DNA from: JAMWCX01 sp964352425
Lineage (GTDB): Bacteria; Omnitrophota; Gorgyraeia; 2-01-FULL-45-10
Assembly: GCA_964352425.1 (NCBI GenBank)
Contig: CAYGRZ010000060.1
Location: 1-8,311, forward strand
Length of the DNA stretch: 8,311 bases
Direction: 5' to 3'
Within the stretch, counting starts at the first letter, position 1, and every line of letters begins with the position of its first letter. A program made the position numbers and the translations under genes. Of this stretch, positions 1-6,614 are shown one piece after another. The notes under the pieces were generated by a model. The model was given only the letters and a program-made list of their open reading frames with translations. It had not been told where the DNA came from and did no database searches.

Positions 1-17
1 AATGCGGGCGTTACATA

Positions 18-46
18 TTGACATTTGTACCGATATGATGTATTTT
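18..46 (+). promoter_or_regulatory. sigma70-type promoter for the small Cys-rich gene
   Basis: A perfect -35 box TTGACA (18-23) is followed by a 17-bp spacer and a -10-like TATTTT (41-46, 4 of 6 consensus bases). Transcription would begin near 52-54, giving a leader of only about 15 nt that barely precedes the Shine-Dalgarno at 54-60. The tight arrangement suggests a dedicated promoter for the gene at 67. Prediction is from motif and spacing only. Confidence 0.5.
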
Positions 47-53
47 AATGAAC

Positions 54-60
54 GGGAGGA
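54..60 (+). promoter_or_regulatory. strong ribosome binding site deciding the start at 67
   Basis: GGGAGGA lies 6 nt upstream of the ATG at 67. It fixes the reading frame of the small gene: the frame starting at the ATG at 48 has no such site and gives a protein without cysteine spacing. In the chosen frame a TGA stop lies at 49-51, so the gene cannot begin further upstream. Confidence 0.75.
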
Positions 61-66
61 ATAAAA

Positions 67-237
67 ATGGCACAGCTGAAGATACATTGCTGCGAGACAT
101 GCCAGATATACTGGACATGCGAGAGGAAGTGGTACAGAGGAGAAAAGGGCGAGGAGAACGTCTGCTGCCCCATCTGCAACTACTACAAAGTCTGCTTAGA
201 GAAGGCGAAAAAAGAAGGTTGCTCCAGGGCTAGGTAA
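67..237 (+). CDS. 56-residue Cys-rich protein with duplicated CCxxCx5C knuckles, probable metal binder
   Basis: Function unknown and family not recognised. The protein has nine cysteines in 56 residues (8, 9, 12, 18, 33, 34, 37, 43, 52). Eight of them form two matching knuckles 25 residues apart, CCETCQIYWTC (8-18) and CCPICNYYKVC (33-43), each CCxxCxxYxxC with the tyrosine also conserved (Tyr15, Tyr40). The linker is charged and the tail is basic (KKEGCSRAR). This pattern suggests a zinc-ribbon-like fold or a small Fe-S protein; the sequence does not say which. There is no signal peptide or membrane segment, so it is probably cytoplasmic. An ideal Shine-Dalgarno and a plausible promoter precede it. 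It converges on the MFS gene and the two ends overlap by 8 bp (230-237), with no terminator visible between them. The regular cysteine spacing argues against a chance ORF. Confidence 0.75.
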   Translation: MAQLKIHCCETCQIYWTCERKWYRGEKGEENVCCPICNYYKVCLEKAKKEGCSRAR

Positions 238-1498
238 CGGCGCTTCTCTTTTCAGAAAATATCCCCGCGATACCGCATAGCGCGAATATTGTCCCTACCG
301 CCATCAATATCCAGAATCTTCCGATATGCCCCGCCGCGTATGCCGCCACGAACATAAATATGAGGAATGCCAGGTGTATGACCGCCTCGAGGCTTGAGAA
401 TATCCTCCCCCTGACCGCTTCGGGGATCGTTTCGTGGGTGAGCGTGTTCAGCGAAACCATCATCGGGCTAAGCGAAGCGCCGATAAACGCCGAGAGAATC
501 CCCGCCATATAGACGTTCGGATACCGCCCGACGATGACCGTAAAGAGCATGATGCATATCCCGCTGGCCGTGAAACTTGCATAAATCATCATCTTCTTGC
601 GAAGTTTCTGGCCGAGCCGGCCGTAAGCAATAGTCCCCGCGAAGAGGCCGCACACCAGATACGTCCCGAAGAACCCGATATGCCGCGTCGATGTCCCGAA
701 CGCTTCCTGGATGAAGACGATGATAATACATGATATCGCGCCGAGGCCGGCCAGGAGCAGGAAGAAGACGGACACGATAAACCGCATGTCCGGATGCCCC
801 GCGATATATCCCAATCCCTGCCTCATCTCCCGCAGGACCGACCGCTTGAGGGAAGCCTCGAGCGCCTCTTTGGCCACCGCGAGGTCCTCGCGCGCGTCAT
901 GGCCGGCGCCATTAACACGCAAGGCGATGAGCGCGATAAGCGAGGCCGAGACGAAGAACGTCGCGCTGTCGATATAGAACCCGCCGATCGCCCCCACATA
1001 CCGTATGTTGACGATGAACCCCGCGACCATCAACCCGACGACATTACCGATCATGTGGGTCGTGTCCTGCAGGGTATTGGCCATGAGGAGCTTATCGCGC
1101 GGGACGATGTCGGGTATGATCGCCATCTTGGAAGGGATGAAGAAGCGCGAGATAGAGAATACAATGAATATCAGGAAATAGATCGGCAGCATCCGGTTCC
1201 AGATGATGAGCGCCGGTATGGCGAGGACGAGGATGCCGCGGAGGATATCGGAGATGACCATTATCTTTTTACGGTCGAGCCTGTCGACCCAGACGCCCGC
1301 TATCGGGCCGATGATGAAGACGGGTATGATGGTGAACGAGATGAGCTTGGCGAGCGCGACCTCATTGCCGGGATTGCGCTGGTAGACGAGCGCGACGAGC
1401 GCCATCTGGTTGAGCCTGTCGCCGAAATTCGACACGAGCTGGCCGAGCCAGAGGAAGAGAAAATTGCGGTGTGCGAGCATGTCGCGGAAACGTGTCAT
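230..1498 (-). CDS. major facilitator superfamily transporter, 12 TM, MFS_3-like
   Basis: The 422-residue integral membrane protein is almost entirely hydrophobic segments, consistent with about twelve helices in two halves and the usual MFS length. The N-terminal GQLVSNFGDRLNQMA (19-33), followed after a polar loop by GPIAGVWVDRLDRKKIM (64-80), is the MFS motif A loop between helices 2 and 3, with the expected Asp-Arg and basic residues. Overall it resembles the MFS_3/enterobactin-exporter-like group, whose members are often exporters; the substrate cannot be read from sequence. The ATG at 1498 overlaps the lipA stop (ATGA, 1495-1498), so translation is probably coupled and the gene is the last cistron of the operon. 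A purine-rich stretch lies inside the end of lipA but is rather far upstream. There is no intrinsic terminator after its TAG; it runs directly into the convergent small gene. Confidence 0.88.
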   Translation of the reverse strand: MTRFRDMLAHRNFLFLWLGQLVSNFGDRLNQMALVALVYQRNPGNEVALAKLISFTIIPVFIIGPIAGVWVDRLDRKKIMVISDILRGILVLAIPALIIWNRMLPIYFLIFIVFSISRFFIPSKMAIIPDIVPRDKLLMANTLQDTTHMIGNVVGLMVAGFIVNIRYVGAIGGFYIDSATFFVSASLIALIALRVNGAGHDAREDLAVAKEALEASLKRSVLREMRQGLGYIAGHPDMRFIVSVFFLLLAGLGAISCIIIVFIQEAFGTSTRHIGFFGTYLVCGLFAGTIAYGRLGQKLRKKMMIYASFTASGICIMLFTVIVGRYPNVYMAGILSAFIGASLSPMMVSLNTLTHETIPEAVRGRIFSSLEAVIHLAFLIFMFVAAYAAGHIGRFWILMAVGTIFALCGIAGIFSEKRSAVT

Positions 1499-2379
1499 GG
1501 GCCGGCAACCCCCTTCCTCGCCACGCCGGCGTCAAGGTATTCCGCGGCCAGGTAGGAGCTCCGGACATACGGGCCGCTCACAACCCGGCGGAAGCCCATG
1601 CCGAGCGCCTCTTCTTTAAAATGGCCGAATTTTTCGGGCTTTACATATTCTTTGACGGGAAGATGGTTGCGGCTCGGCGCGAGATATTGCCCGATACTCA
1701 GGAAGTCGCATCCCGTCCCGGCAATATCCTCAAATGTTTGCATCACCTCGTCGTCCCGCTCGCCCAGGCCAAGCATGATCCCTGATTTTGCGGGCAGGGT
1801 GCTATTGCACTCCTTGATGAACCGTAGCACGTCGAGTGAGCGGCCGTAATCAGCCCCTTCGCGTGCTTCGCGATAAAGGCGCGGGACAGTCTCGATATTA
1901 TGCGCGAGGATATCGGGTTTTGCGTCGATGACTTTCCGTAGCGATACTTTATCGAGACGAAAGTCCGGTATCAGGAGCTCTACCGTGACGGCCGTCCCGA
2001 GCTGCCGGATAGCAATAACCGTATCGACGAATATCTGTGCTCCTCCGTCGGGAAGATCATCGCGCGTCACGCTCGTTATTACCACATGCCTCAGGGCCAG
2101 CCGTCTGACGCCTTCGGCGACGCGTCGCGGTTCACTCGGGTCTACGGGTGATGGCATGCCGCGTTTCACCGCGCAGAACGTGCACCTCCTCGTGCAATTC
2201 TTCCCGAGGATGAGGAACGTCGCCTGCCCCTTCGCGAAACACTCGCCTATGTTCGGGCAGAGCGCCTCTTCGCAGACGGTTCCGAGCCGGAGGCCCCGCA
2301 GCGCCGCCTTAAGGGCGGCGCAATCCTTCAGGCTGATCTTCTTATTGACCCACGGGGGCCGTTCTGTATGCATAGTCAT
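1495..2379 (-). CDS. lipA: lipoyl synthase (radical SAM)
   Basis: LipA inserts sulfur at C6 and C8 of a protein-bound octanoyl chain, making the lipoyl cofactor that GcvH needs. The 294 residues match the family. The N-terminal auxiliary [4Fe-4S] cysteines are Cys36, Cys41 and Cys47 (CEEALCPNIGEC). The radical-SAM motif CTRRCTFC supplies Cys62, Cys66 and Cys69. The C-terminal RSSYLAAEY (273-281) carries the conserved serine that ligates the auxiliary cluster. The ORF opens inside the end of the upstream transferase gene. The ATG at 2379 gives a 38-bp overlap, but an AGG is better spaced for the in-frame ATG at 2373 (MHTERPPW), so the true start may be there. The stop overlaps the MFS start by ATGA. 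All catalytic ligands are present. Confidence 0.97.
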   Translation of the reverse strand: MTMHTERPPWVNKKISLKDCAALKAALRGLRLGTVCEEALCPNIGECFAKGQATFLILGKNCTRRCTFCAVKRGMPSPVDPSEPRRVAEGVRRLALRHVVITSVTRDDLPDGGAQIFVDTVIAIRQLGTAVTVELLIPDFRLDKVSLRKVIDAKPDILAHNIETVPRLYREAREGADYGRSLDVLRFIKECNSTLPAKSGIMLGLGERDDEVMQTFEDIAGTGCDFLSIGQYLAPSRNHLPVKEYVKPEKFGHFKEEALGMGFRRVVSGPYVRSSYLAAEYLDAGVARKGVAGP

Positions 2380-3118
2380 GACCTGTCGAGTCGATCCGGT
2401 CGAAATTCCATTCGCGGCTCGCGTACTTTCGCGCTTTCAGTTCCTGAAACAGCGTTTCCTCTGACGAAGAAAGTCCCCCCTCCTCCGTCGTGATACCGAA
2501 CGTTGCCTTAAACGACCCTATCAGTGACCCGGAAAGCCCTGCCGCTTTGACAGGCCTTTTCAACAACTCCTCCAGCGGGCCGAATGGAATGCTCCCATGC
2601 TGGAATATGACGTTGCCGGAACGTTTCTGGGCGCTGCCGCCTATCTTCCTGCCGCCCACTACGATATCGTACTTCTCTTTGGAATCAAAGCAGAACGCCG
2701 ACGGGATACCGAACTTTTCTCCTGGCCCGGCAACGTCACAGGCGAACGCGGCGTCGAGCCCGAGTTTCTTATAAAACGTTATGAGGAATGAACTGATGAT
2801 CTTGTATGACAACGCGACGCGTTCCGGGATACCGAGGTCCTCTTTTGCGCATACGAGGCTGTAGGTCAGCTCCTTGCCGTGGCGTATGATCCCGCCGCCG
2901 GTGATCCTCCTGACGAACGAGTCCGGAGCTCCGGCGCCAAGCGCCTCCCGGGCATCCTGCGAATAACCAAGCGATAGTGCCGCGCTCTTCCAGCCGTAAA
3001 CGCGGAATGTTGGAGGAGATGAATGGAGCGAATAACTGCGCAGGAGAGCCTCGTCGAGCGCCATGTTGGTGAACGCATCGGCCGCACCCGTATCGATGAT
3101 GCGCCAGCGGCTCTTCAC
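2342..3118 (-). CDS. lipM: LipM-like octanoyltransferase / lipoate-protein ligase family protein
   Basis: This 258-residue protein is a BPL/LplA/LipB-fold transferase. Diagnostic blocks are RRITGGGIIRHGKELTYS (70-87), GRKIGGSAQKR (156-166) with the invariant Lys158, and HGS (174-176). A cysteine at 143 (SAFCFDSKEKYDI) sits where LipM enzymes carry their acyl-thioester nucleophile; classical LplA ligases do not have it. That favours an octanoyl-ACP:GcvH transferase over an ATP-dependent lipoate ligase, and the gene lies between gcvPB and lipA, exactly where GcvH octanoylation is needed. The start is GTG (3116-3118), 1 nt after the gcvPB stop, with GGGA a few bases upstream; the end overlaps lipA. 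A ligase or a LipL-type amidotransferase remains possible, because these families share the fold and the cysteine position alone is not proof. Confidence 0.85.
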   Translation of the reverse strand: MKSRWRIIDTGAADAFTNMALDEALLRSYSLHSSPPTFRVYGWKSAALSLGYSQDAREALGAGAPDSFVRRITGGGIIRHGKELTYSLVCAKEDLGIPERVALSYKIISSFLITFYKKLGLDAAFACDVAGPGEKFGIPSAFCFDSKEKYDIVVGGRKIGGSAQKRSGNVIFQHGSIPFGPLEELLKRPVKAAGLSGSLIGSFKATFGITTEEGGLSSSEETLFQELKARKYASREWNFDRIDSTGHDYAYRTAPVGQ

Positions 3119-3119
3119 G

Positions 3120-4583
3120 TTATCCCGTCCGGTGCGAAGCCTGCCAGCGCAGGTTTGGTTCTCTTGCCGCCTTAGTTTCGTCGAGCCTCTTCACCGGCCT
3201 GGTAAGGGGCGCGCGCCTGATGGCCTCCGGATCGGTTTCCGCGAGGCGGGCGGCCTCTATCATCGTATCGATGAAGAGATCGAGCGTCTCTTTCGACTCC
3301 GTCTCGGTCGGCTCTATCATGAGCGCTTCTTTCACGATGAGCGGGAAGTAGATCGTCGGCGGGTGGTATCCTTTATCGATGAGGTATTTCGCTATATCGA
3401 GCGCGCGCACGCCATTTTTTGCCTGGCGCGACGCCGAGAGGACGCATTCGTGCATACAGATCCTGTCAAACGGTATGTCGAAATGTTCTTTAAGCCGAAC
3501 CCTGCAATAATTGGCGTTCAGGACCGCGTGTTCGCTCGCCTCGATGAGCCCTTCTTTTCCCAGTAAGAGCATGTACGCATACGCCTTCAGGATGACACCG
3601 AAGTTCCCGTAGAACGGCGCGATGTACCCGATCGACTTATGGCGGTGGTAATCCAGGGCAAAGGTCCCGTCGGTGCGCTTCACCACCCGCGCTATCGGGA
3701 GAAAGTCGACGAGCCGCTCCGCTACGCCGACCGGGCCCGCGCCCGGGCCGCCTCCGCCGTGGGGCGTGGCGAAGGTCTTATGGAGATTGAGATGGATGAC
3801 GTCGAATCCGATATCGCCGGGGCGGCACTTGCCGAGCATCGCGTTTAAGTTCGCGCCGTCGTAATACATGAGGGCACCCACGCCGTGCGCCAGCTCCGTG
3901 ATCTCCTTGATGCGCGGGTTAAAGATGCCGAGTGTGTCGGGGCACGTAAGCATGACGGCGGCCACTTCAGCGCTGAGCTTCTTCTTGTATTCCGCCATGT
4001 CCATGTATCCGTCTTTATCGGTCGGGATGACGATGACCTGATATCCCGCTATCGCGGCGCTCGCCGGGTTGGTACCGTGGGATGAGTCCGGGACGATGAT
4101 ATATTTTCTGCGCGAACCGTGGTCCCTGTGATAGGCGGCGATGAGCATCACGCCCGTGAGCTCGCCGTGCGCTCCGGCCAGCGGCTGCGTCGTGAAATCG
4201 GCCATGCCCGTGATCTCGCAGAGAAGCTTCTTCGTGTTATAGAGGACCTCGAGCGACCCCTGCGTGAGGACGCCGCCGCCTGCCAGCTGCGGCAGGAGCG
4301 GATGGACCGCAGTAAACCCTTCGAGCCCGGCGAGGGTCTCGGTGAATTTCGGGTTATACTTCATCGTGCAGGAGCCGAGAGGATAAAAGTTGGTATCGAC
4401 TGAATAGTTGAGGCGCGAAAGGTTCGTGTAGTGGCGCACGACATCGAGCTCCGAGACGTCGGGCAGGTGCGGCAGCTCGGCGCGCAGATATTTTTTATCG
4501 GGCGCGGGCGCATGCGGGACATCCGGAGCCTGTACCTTCAGGCCGCGGCGGCCTTCGACATTCTTCTCGAATATCAATCGCAT
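3120..4583 (-). CDS. gcvPB: glycine dehydrogenase (decarboxylating) subunit 2, P-protein beta
   Basis: GcvPB is the PLP-carrying half of the split P-protein. With GcvPA it decarboxylates glycine and transfers the aminomethyl group to the lipoyl arm of GcvH. The 487 residues are of normal length. Visible family blocks are FYPLGSCTMKYNPK (66-79), PLAGAHGELTG (134-144), DSSHGTNPASA (166-176) and HLNLHKTFATPHGGGGPG (264-281), in which Lys269 is the expected Schiff-base lysine. The start ATG at 4583 has a good Shine-Dalgarno (GGAGG, 7-nt spacing) located inside the end of gcvPA, and the two genes overlap by 10 bp, consistent with equimolar production of the two subunits. It is cytoplasmic and no residue appears to be missing. 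Confidence 0.97.
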   Translation of the reverse strand: MRLIFEKNVEGRRGLKVQAPDVPHAPAPDKKYLRAELPHLPDVSELDVVRHYTNLSRLNYSVDTNFYPLGSCTMKYNPKFTETLAGLEGFTAVHPLLPQLAGGGVLTQGSLEVLYNTKKLLCEITGMADFTTQPLAGAHGELTGVMLIAAYHRDHGSRRKYIIVPDSSHGTNPASAAIAGYQVIVIPTDKDGYMDMAEYKKKLSAEVAAVMLTCPDTLGIFNPRIKEITELAHGVGALMYYDGANLNAMLGKCRPGDIGFDVIHLNLHKTFATPHGGGGPGAGPVGVAERLVDFLPIARVVKRTDGTFALDYHRHKSIGYIAPFYGNFGVILKAYAYMLLLGKEGLIEASEHAVLNANYCRVRLKEHFDIPFDRICMHECVLSASRQAKNGVRALDIAKYLIDKGYHPPTIYFPLIVKEALMIEPTETESKETLDLFIDTMIEAARLAETDPEAIRRAPLTRPVKRLDETKAAREPNLRWQASHRTG

Positions 4584-5911
4584 AAGACCGCCTCCAGGCT
4601 GTCCCTGAATTTCAGGAGCTCTTCCCTCGTCCTCTTTTCGGTGACCGCCATCAGGAGATAATTGTCCATGCCTTTATAGAACCTGCCGAGCGGGAATCCC
4701 GCGGCAAAACCCTTGTCGATCATCTTATGGACGGTGTCGTCTGCGTTCCTGGGCAGGAGGACGGTGAATTCATTGAACGTCGGCGAGGTCCGCTTGACCG
4801 TGACGCCGGGTATCATTTCGAGTATGCTTTTCGCGAATTCCGCCTTGTCGTAATTGAGCTGGGCCAGTTCTTTCAATCCCGTCTTGCCGAGGAGCGACAG
4901 GTAGATGACGGCGCGCAGGGCGCACAGAGCCTCATTGGAGCAGATGTTGGAGGTTGCCTTCTCTCTTCTGATATGCTGCTCCCTCGTCTGGAGCGTGAGC
5001 ACGAACCCCCGTTTGCCGTCGGTATCCACCGTCGCGCCGACGATCCTGCCGGGCATCTGGCGGACATGTTCCTTCTTAGCGGCCATGAAGCCGAGATACG
5101 GCCCGCCAAACGAGAGCGGCATGCCCAAACTCTGCCCTTCGCCGGTGGCGATATCGAAACCCATCTCCCCGGGTGTCTTCAGCATGCCGAGCGCTATCGG
5201 ATAGGCCGATATTACCGCAAGCGCGCCGACGGCATGGGCCTTCTTGACCATATCCGTATAATCGTCGATCGCGCCGAAGAAGTTCGGGTTCTGGATGATA
5301 ACCGCGGCCGTTTTGTCGTCCAGGTGCTTGAATATCTCCTCGCGGGAACTCTGGCCGTGGACGACCGGGGTCTCGACGAATTCTATCGACAGGTTCGAGG
5401 TATACGTATAGAGCATCGTCCGGTAGATGAGGTTCACACCCTGGTCGACGATGATTGTGTGCCTGCCGGTGAGGCGCACGGCCATCATCACGGCTTCGTA
5501 GAGGGCGGTCCCGCCATCATAGAGCGAGGCGTTCGCCACGTCGAGCCCTGTCAGCTCACATACGGCGGTCTGGTATTCATAGATGGCCTGGAGCCACCCC
5601 TGGGACGATTCCGGCTGGTATGGCGTGTAGGCTGTGTAGAATTCCGACCTGGAGGCGAGGGCATCGACCGCCGCGGGAATATAATGGTCGTAAAAACCCG
5701 CCCCCACGAAATTGATGAGGTCCGTTGCATTTTTCCTGGCAAGTTTATGGATAAAACGCGATACCTCGAATTCTGATTTCCCTTCGGGGATGTCGAACGA
5801 CTTCGGCCTGAGCGCCGGGGCGATATCGCGGAAGAGATCGCCCATCGACTTCACGCCGATGGCCTGGAGCATCTCCTGCCTGTCTTTATCTGTATGCGGA
5901 ACGTAATTCAT
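4574..5911 (-). CDS. gcvPA: glycine dehydrogenase (decarboxylating) subunit 1, P-protein alpha
   Basis: GcvPA is the partner of GcvPB in the heterotetrameric split P-protein. The 445 residues match the family. Clear blocks are GAGFYDHYIP (70-79), FYTAYTPYQPESSQG (91-105) and NASLYDGGTA (127-136), followed by GEGQSLGMPLSFGGPYLGF and MPGRIVGAT. The start at 5911 is preceded by AGGG with a 4-nt spacer. That site lies only about 8 nt from the first unit of the 18-bp tandem repeat, so the gene's leader is made of repeat DNA. This is the only operon junction with a long gap, 316 nt including an assembly gap, between gcvH and gcvPA. Repeat expansion or a hairpin could affect expression of the P-protein subunits relative to gcvT and gcvH; that is inference. 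Confidence 0.97.
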   Translation of the reverse strand: MNYVPHTDKDRQEMLQAIGVKSMGDLFRDIAPALRPKSFDIPEGKSEFEVSRFIHKLARKNATDLINFVGAGFYDHYIPAAVDALASRSEFYTAYTPYQPESSQGWLQAIYEYQTAVCELTGLDVANASLYDGGTALYEAVMMAVRLTGRHTIIVDQGVNLIYRTMLYTYTSNLSIEFVETPVVHGQSSREEIFKHLDDKTAAVIIQNPNFFGAIDDYTDMVKKAHAVGALAVISAYPIALGMLKTPGEMGFDIATGEGQSLGMPLSFGGPYLGFMAAKKEHVRQMPGRIVGATVDTDGKRGFVLTLQTREQHIRREKATSNICSNEALCALRAVIYLSLLGKTGLKELAQLNYDKAEFAKSILEMIPGVTVKRTSPTFNEFTVLLPRNADDTVHKMIDKGFAAGFPLGRFYKGMDNYLLMAVTEKRTREELLKFRDSLEAVLCD

Positions 5912-5922
5912 AATGCCCTATT

Positions 5923-6149
5923 GTCATTGCGAGGGTCCCTGTCATTGCGAGGGTCCCTGTCATTGCGAGGGTCCCTGTCATTGCGAGGGTCCCTNNNNNN
6001 NNNNNNNNNNNNNNNNNNNNNNNNNNNNNNNNNNNNNNNNNNNNNNNNNNNNNNNNNNNNNNNNNNNNNNNNNNNNNNNNNNNNNNNNNNNNNNGGTCCC
6101 TGTCATTGCGAGGGTCCCTGTCATTGCGAGGGTCCCTGTCATTGCGAGG
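5923..6149. repeat. 18-bp tandem repeat (minisatellite) interrupted by an assembly gap
   Basis: The unit is GTCATTGCGAGGGTCCCT. Four perfect copies occupy 5923-5994 and run straight into the N block. After it come the last seven bases of a unit (6095-6101), two perfect copies (6102-6137) and the first 12 bases of another (6138-6149), which then diverges into the palindromic element. The copies are identical, implying recent or ongoing expansion. Each unit contains AGGG-T-CCCT, itself a small palindrome. Because 18 is a multiple of 3, five of six reading frames are open and long spurious ORFs appear; there is no sign that the array is coding. Confidence 0.97.
5995..6094. other. assembly gap of 100 N
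   Basis: Exactly 100 N bases lie inside the tandem array with repeat units on both sides. The round number is the convention for a gap of unknown size, so the true number of repeat copies, and whether anything else lies inside, is not known. Confidence 0.97.
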
Positions 6150-6224
6150 AGCAGTAGTCTTCCTGTTGGCGACGAAGCAATCTCTTCTTAGATTGCTTCG
6201 GCCCCTTCAGGGCCTCGCAATGAC
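6138..6224. repeat. nested palindromic element, MITE/REP-like
   Basis: An 87-bp element is bounded by a perfect 12-bp inverted repeat, GTCATTGCGAGG (6138-6149) and CCTCGCAATGAC (6213-6224). Inside it is a second perfect 11-bp inverted repeat, CGAAGCAATCT (6173-6183) and AGATTGCTTCG (6190-6200), with a 6-nt loop. GTCATTGCGAG ends with GAAGCAATCTC inside are familiar from dispersed palindromes in many bacterial genomes, so this is probably a non-autonomous mobile or REP-like unit. It has no coding capacity. Its edge lies 3 bp from the gcvH stop codon. Transcribed from the minus strand it would form a hairpin just behind gcvH that could protect the 3' end or attenuate readthrough, but it has no U-run typical of a terminator. 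Confidence 0.8.
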
Positions 6225-6227
6225 TGC

Positions 6228-6614
6228 CTAGCTTAACCCCTCGACATATTTCCTGTATTCAGCGGCCTTCATCAGGTTCGCGGTCTCCTGCGCGTTCGCC
6301 ATCTCGATGACCGCGAAGTAGCCCTTCTCATACGGCGACTGGTTCACGAGCTCCGGATGGGCCGCAAGCTCTTCGTTGGCTTTGACGACTTTACCGGAGA
6401 CGGGCGCGTAGACGTCGGACGCCGCCTTCACCGATTCGACCGTCGCGCATTGCTTGAACTGCGTGACGGCGGCGCCTGCCTTCGGCACATCGACGAATGT
6501 GATGTCGCCCAGGTGGCCCTGCGCATAATCGGTGATGCCGATCGTAACGGCTGTGCCCTGAACGCTTACCCACTCGTGCTCTTTGGTATAGAGCAGGTTA
6601 TCCGGTATGTGCAT
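6228..6614 (-). CDS. gcvH: glycine cleavage system H protein
   Basis: GcvH is the lipoyl shuttle of the system and the likely primary acceptor for the downstream LipM/LipA pair. The start at 6614 gives 128 residues beginning MHIPDNLLYTKEHEWV, the normal N-terminus. An in-frame ATG at 6692 would add 26 residues with no counterpart in the family, deep inside gcvT. GGGGGA lies 5 nt before the chosen start. The lipoyl-lysine motif is ATVESVKAASDVYAPVSG (57-74) with Lys63 as attachment site. The C-terminal half (NQSPYEKGYFAVIEM) is also canonical. The gene overlaps the end of gcvT by 17 bp. Its stop is followed within 3 bp by the palindromic element. Confidence 0.96.
   Translation of the reverse strand: MHIPDNLLYTKEHEWVSVQGTAVTIGITDYAQGHLGDITFVDVPKAGAAVTQFKQCATVESVKAASDVYAPVSGKVVKANEELAAHPELVNQSPYEKGYFAVIEMANAQETANLMKAAEYRKYVEGLS

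Noticed and set aside
48..233. 61-codon plus-strand ORF overlapping the small Cys-rich gene
   Set aside because: Wrong frame. The Shine-Dalgarno at 54-60 lies downstream of its ATG, and the alternative frame gives the regular cysteine pattern.
794..1555. 253-codon plus-strand ORF opposite the MFS gene
   Set aside because: It is the complement of transmembrane codons, giving an unnaturally Asp/Glu/Arg-rich product. No ribosome site or family resemblance was seen.
4727..5776. 349-codon plus-strand ORF opposite gcvPA
   Set aside because: It is antisense to a fully convincing gcvPA, its residues are rich in Arg, Gly, Asp and Glu as expected from the complement of GC-rich codons, and it shows no domain.
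5923..6149. Possible CRISPR array
   Set aside because: The repeats are contiguous 18-mers without spacers, so this is a minisatellite.
5894..6191. Plus-strand ORFs through the tandem array (repeating RGSLSL or GPCHCE)
   Set aside because: The 18-bp period without stops makes several frames open by construction. There is no start or ribosome site, and the frames run through unknown N bases.
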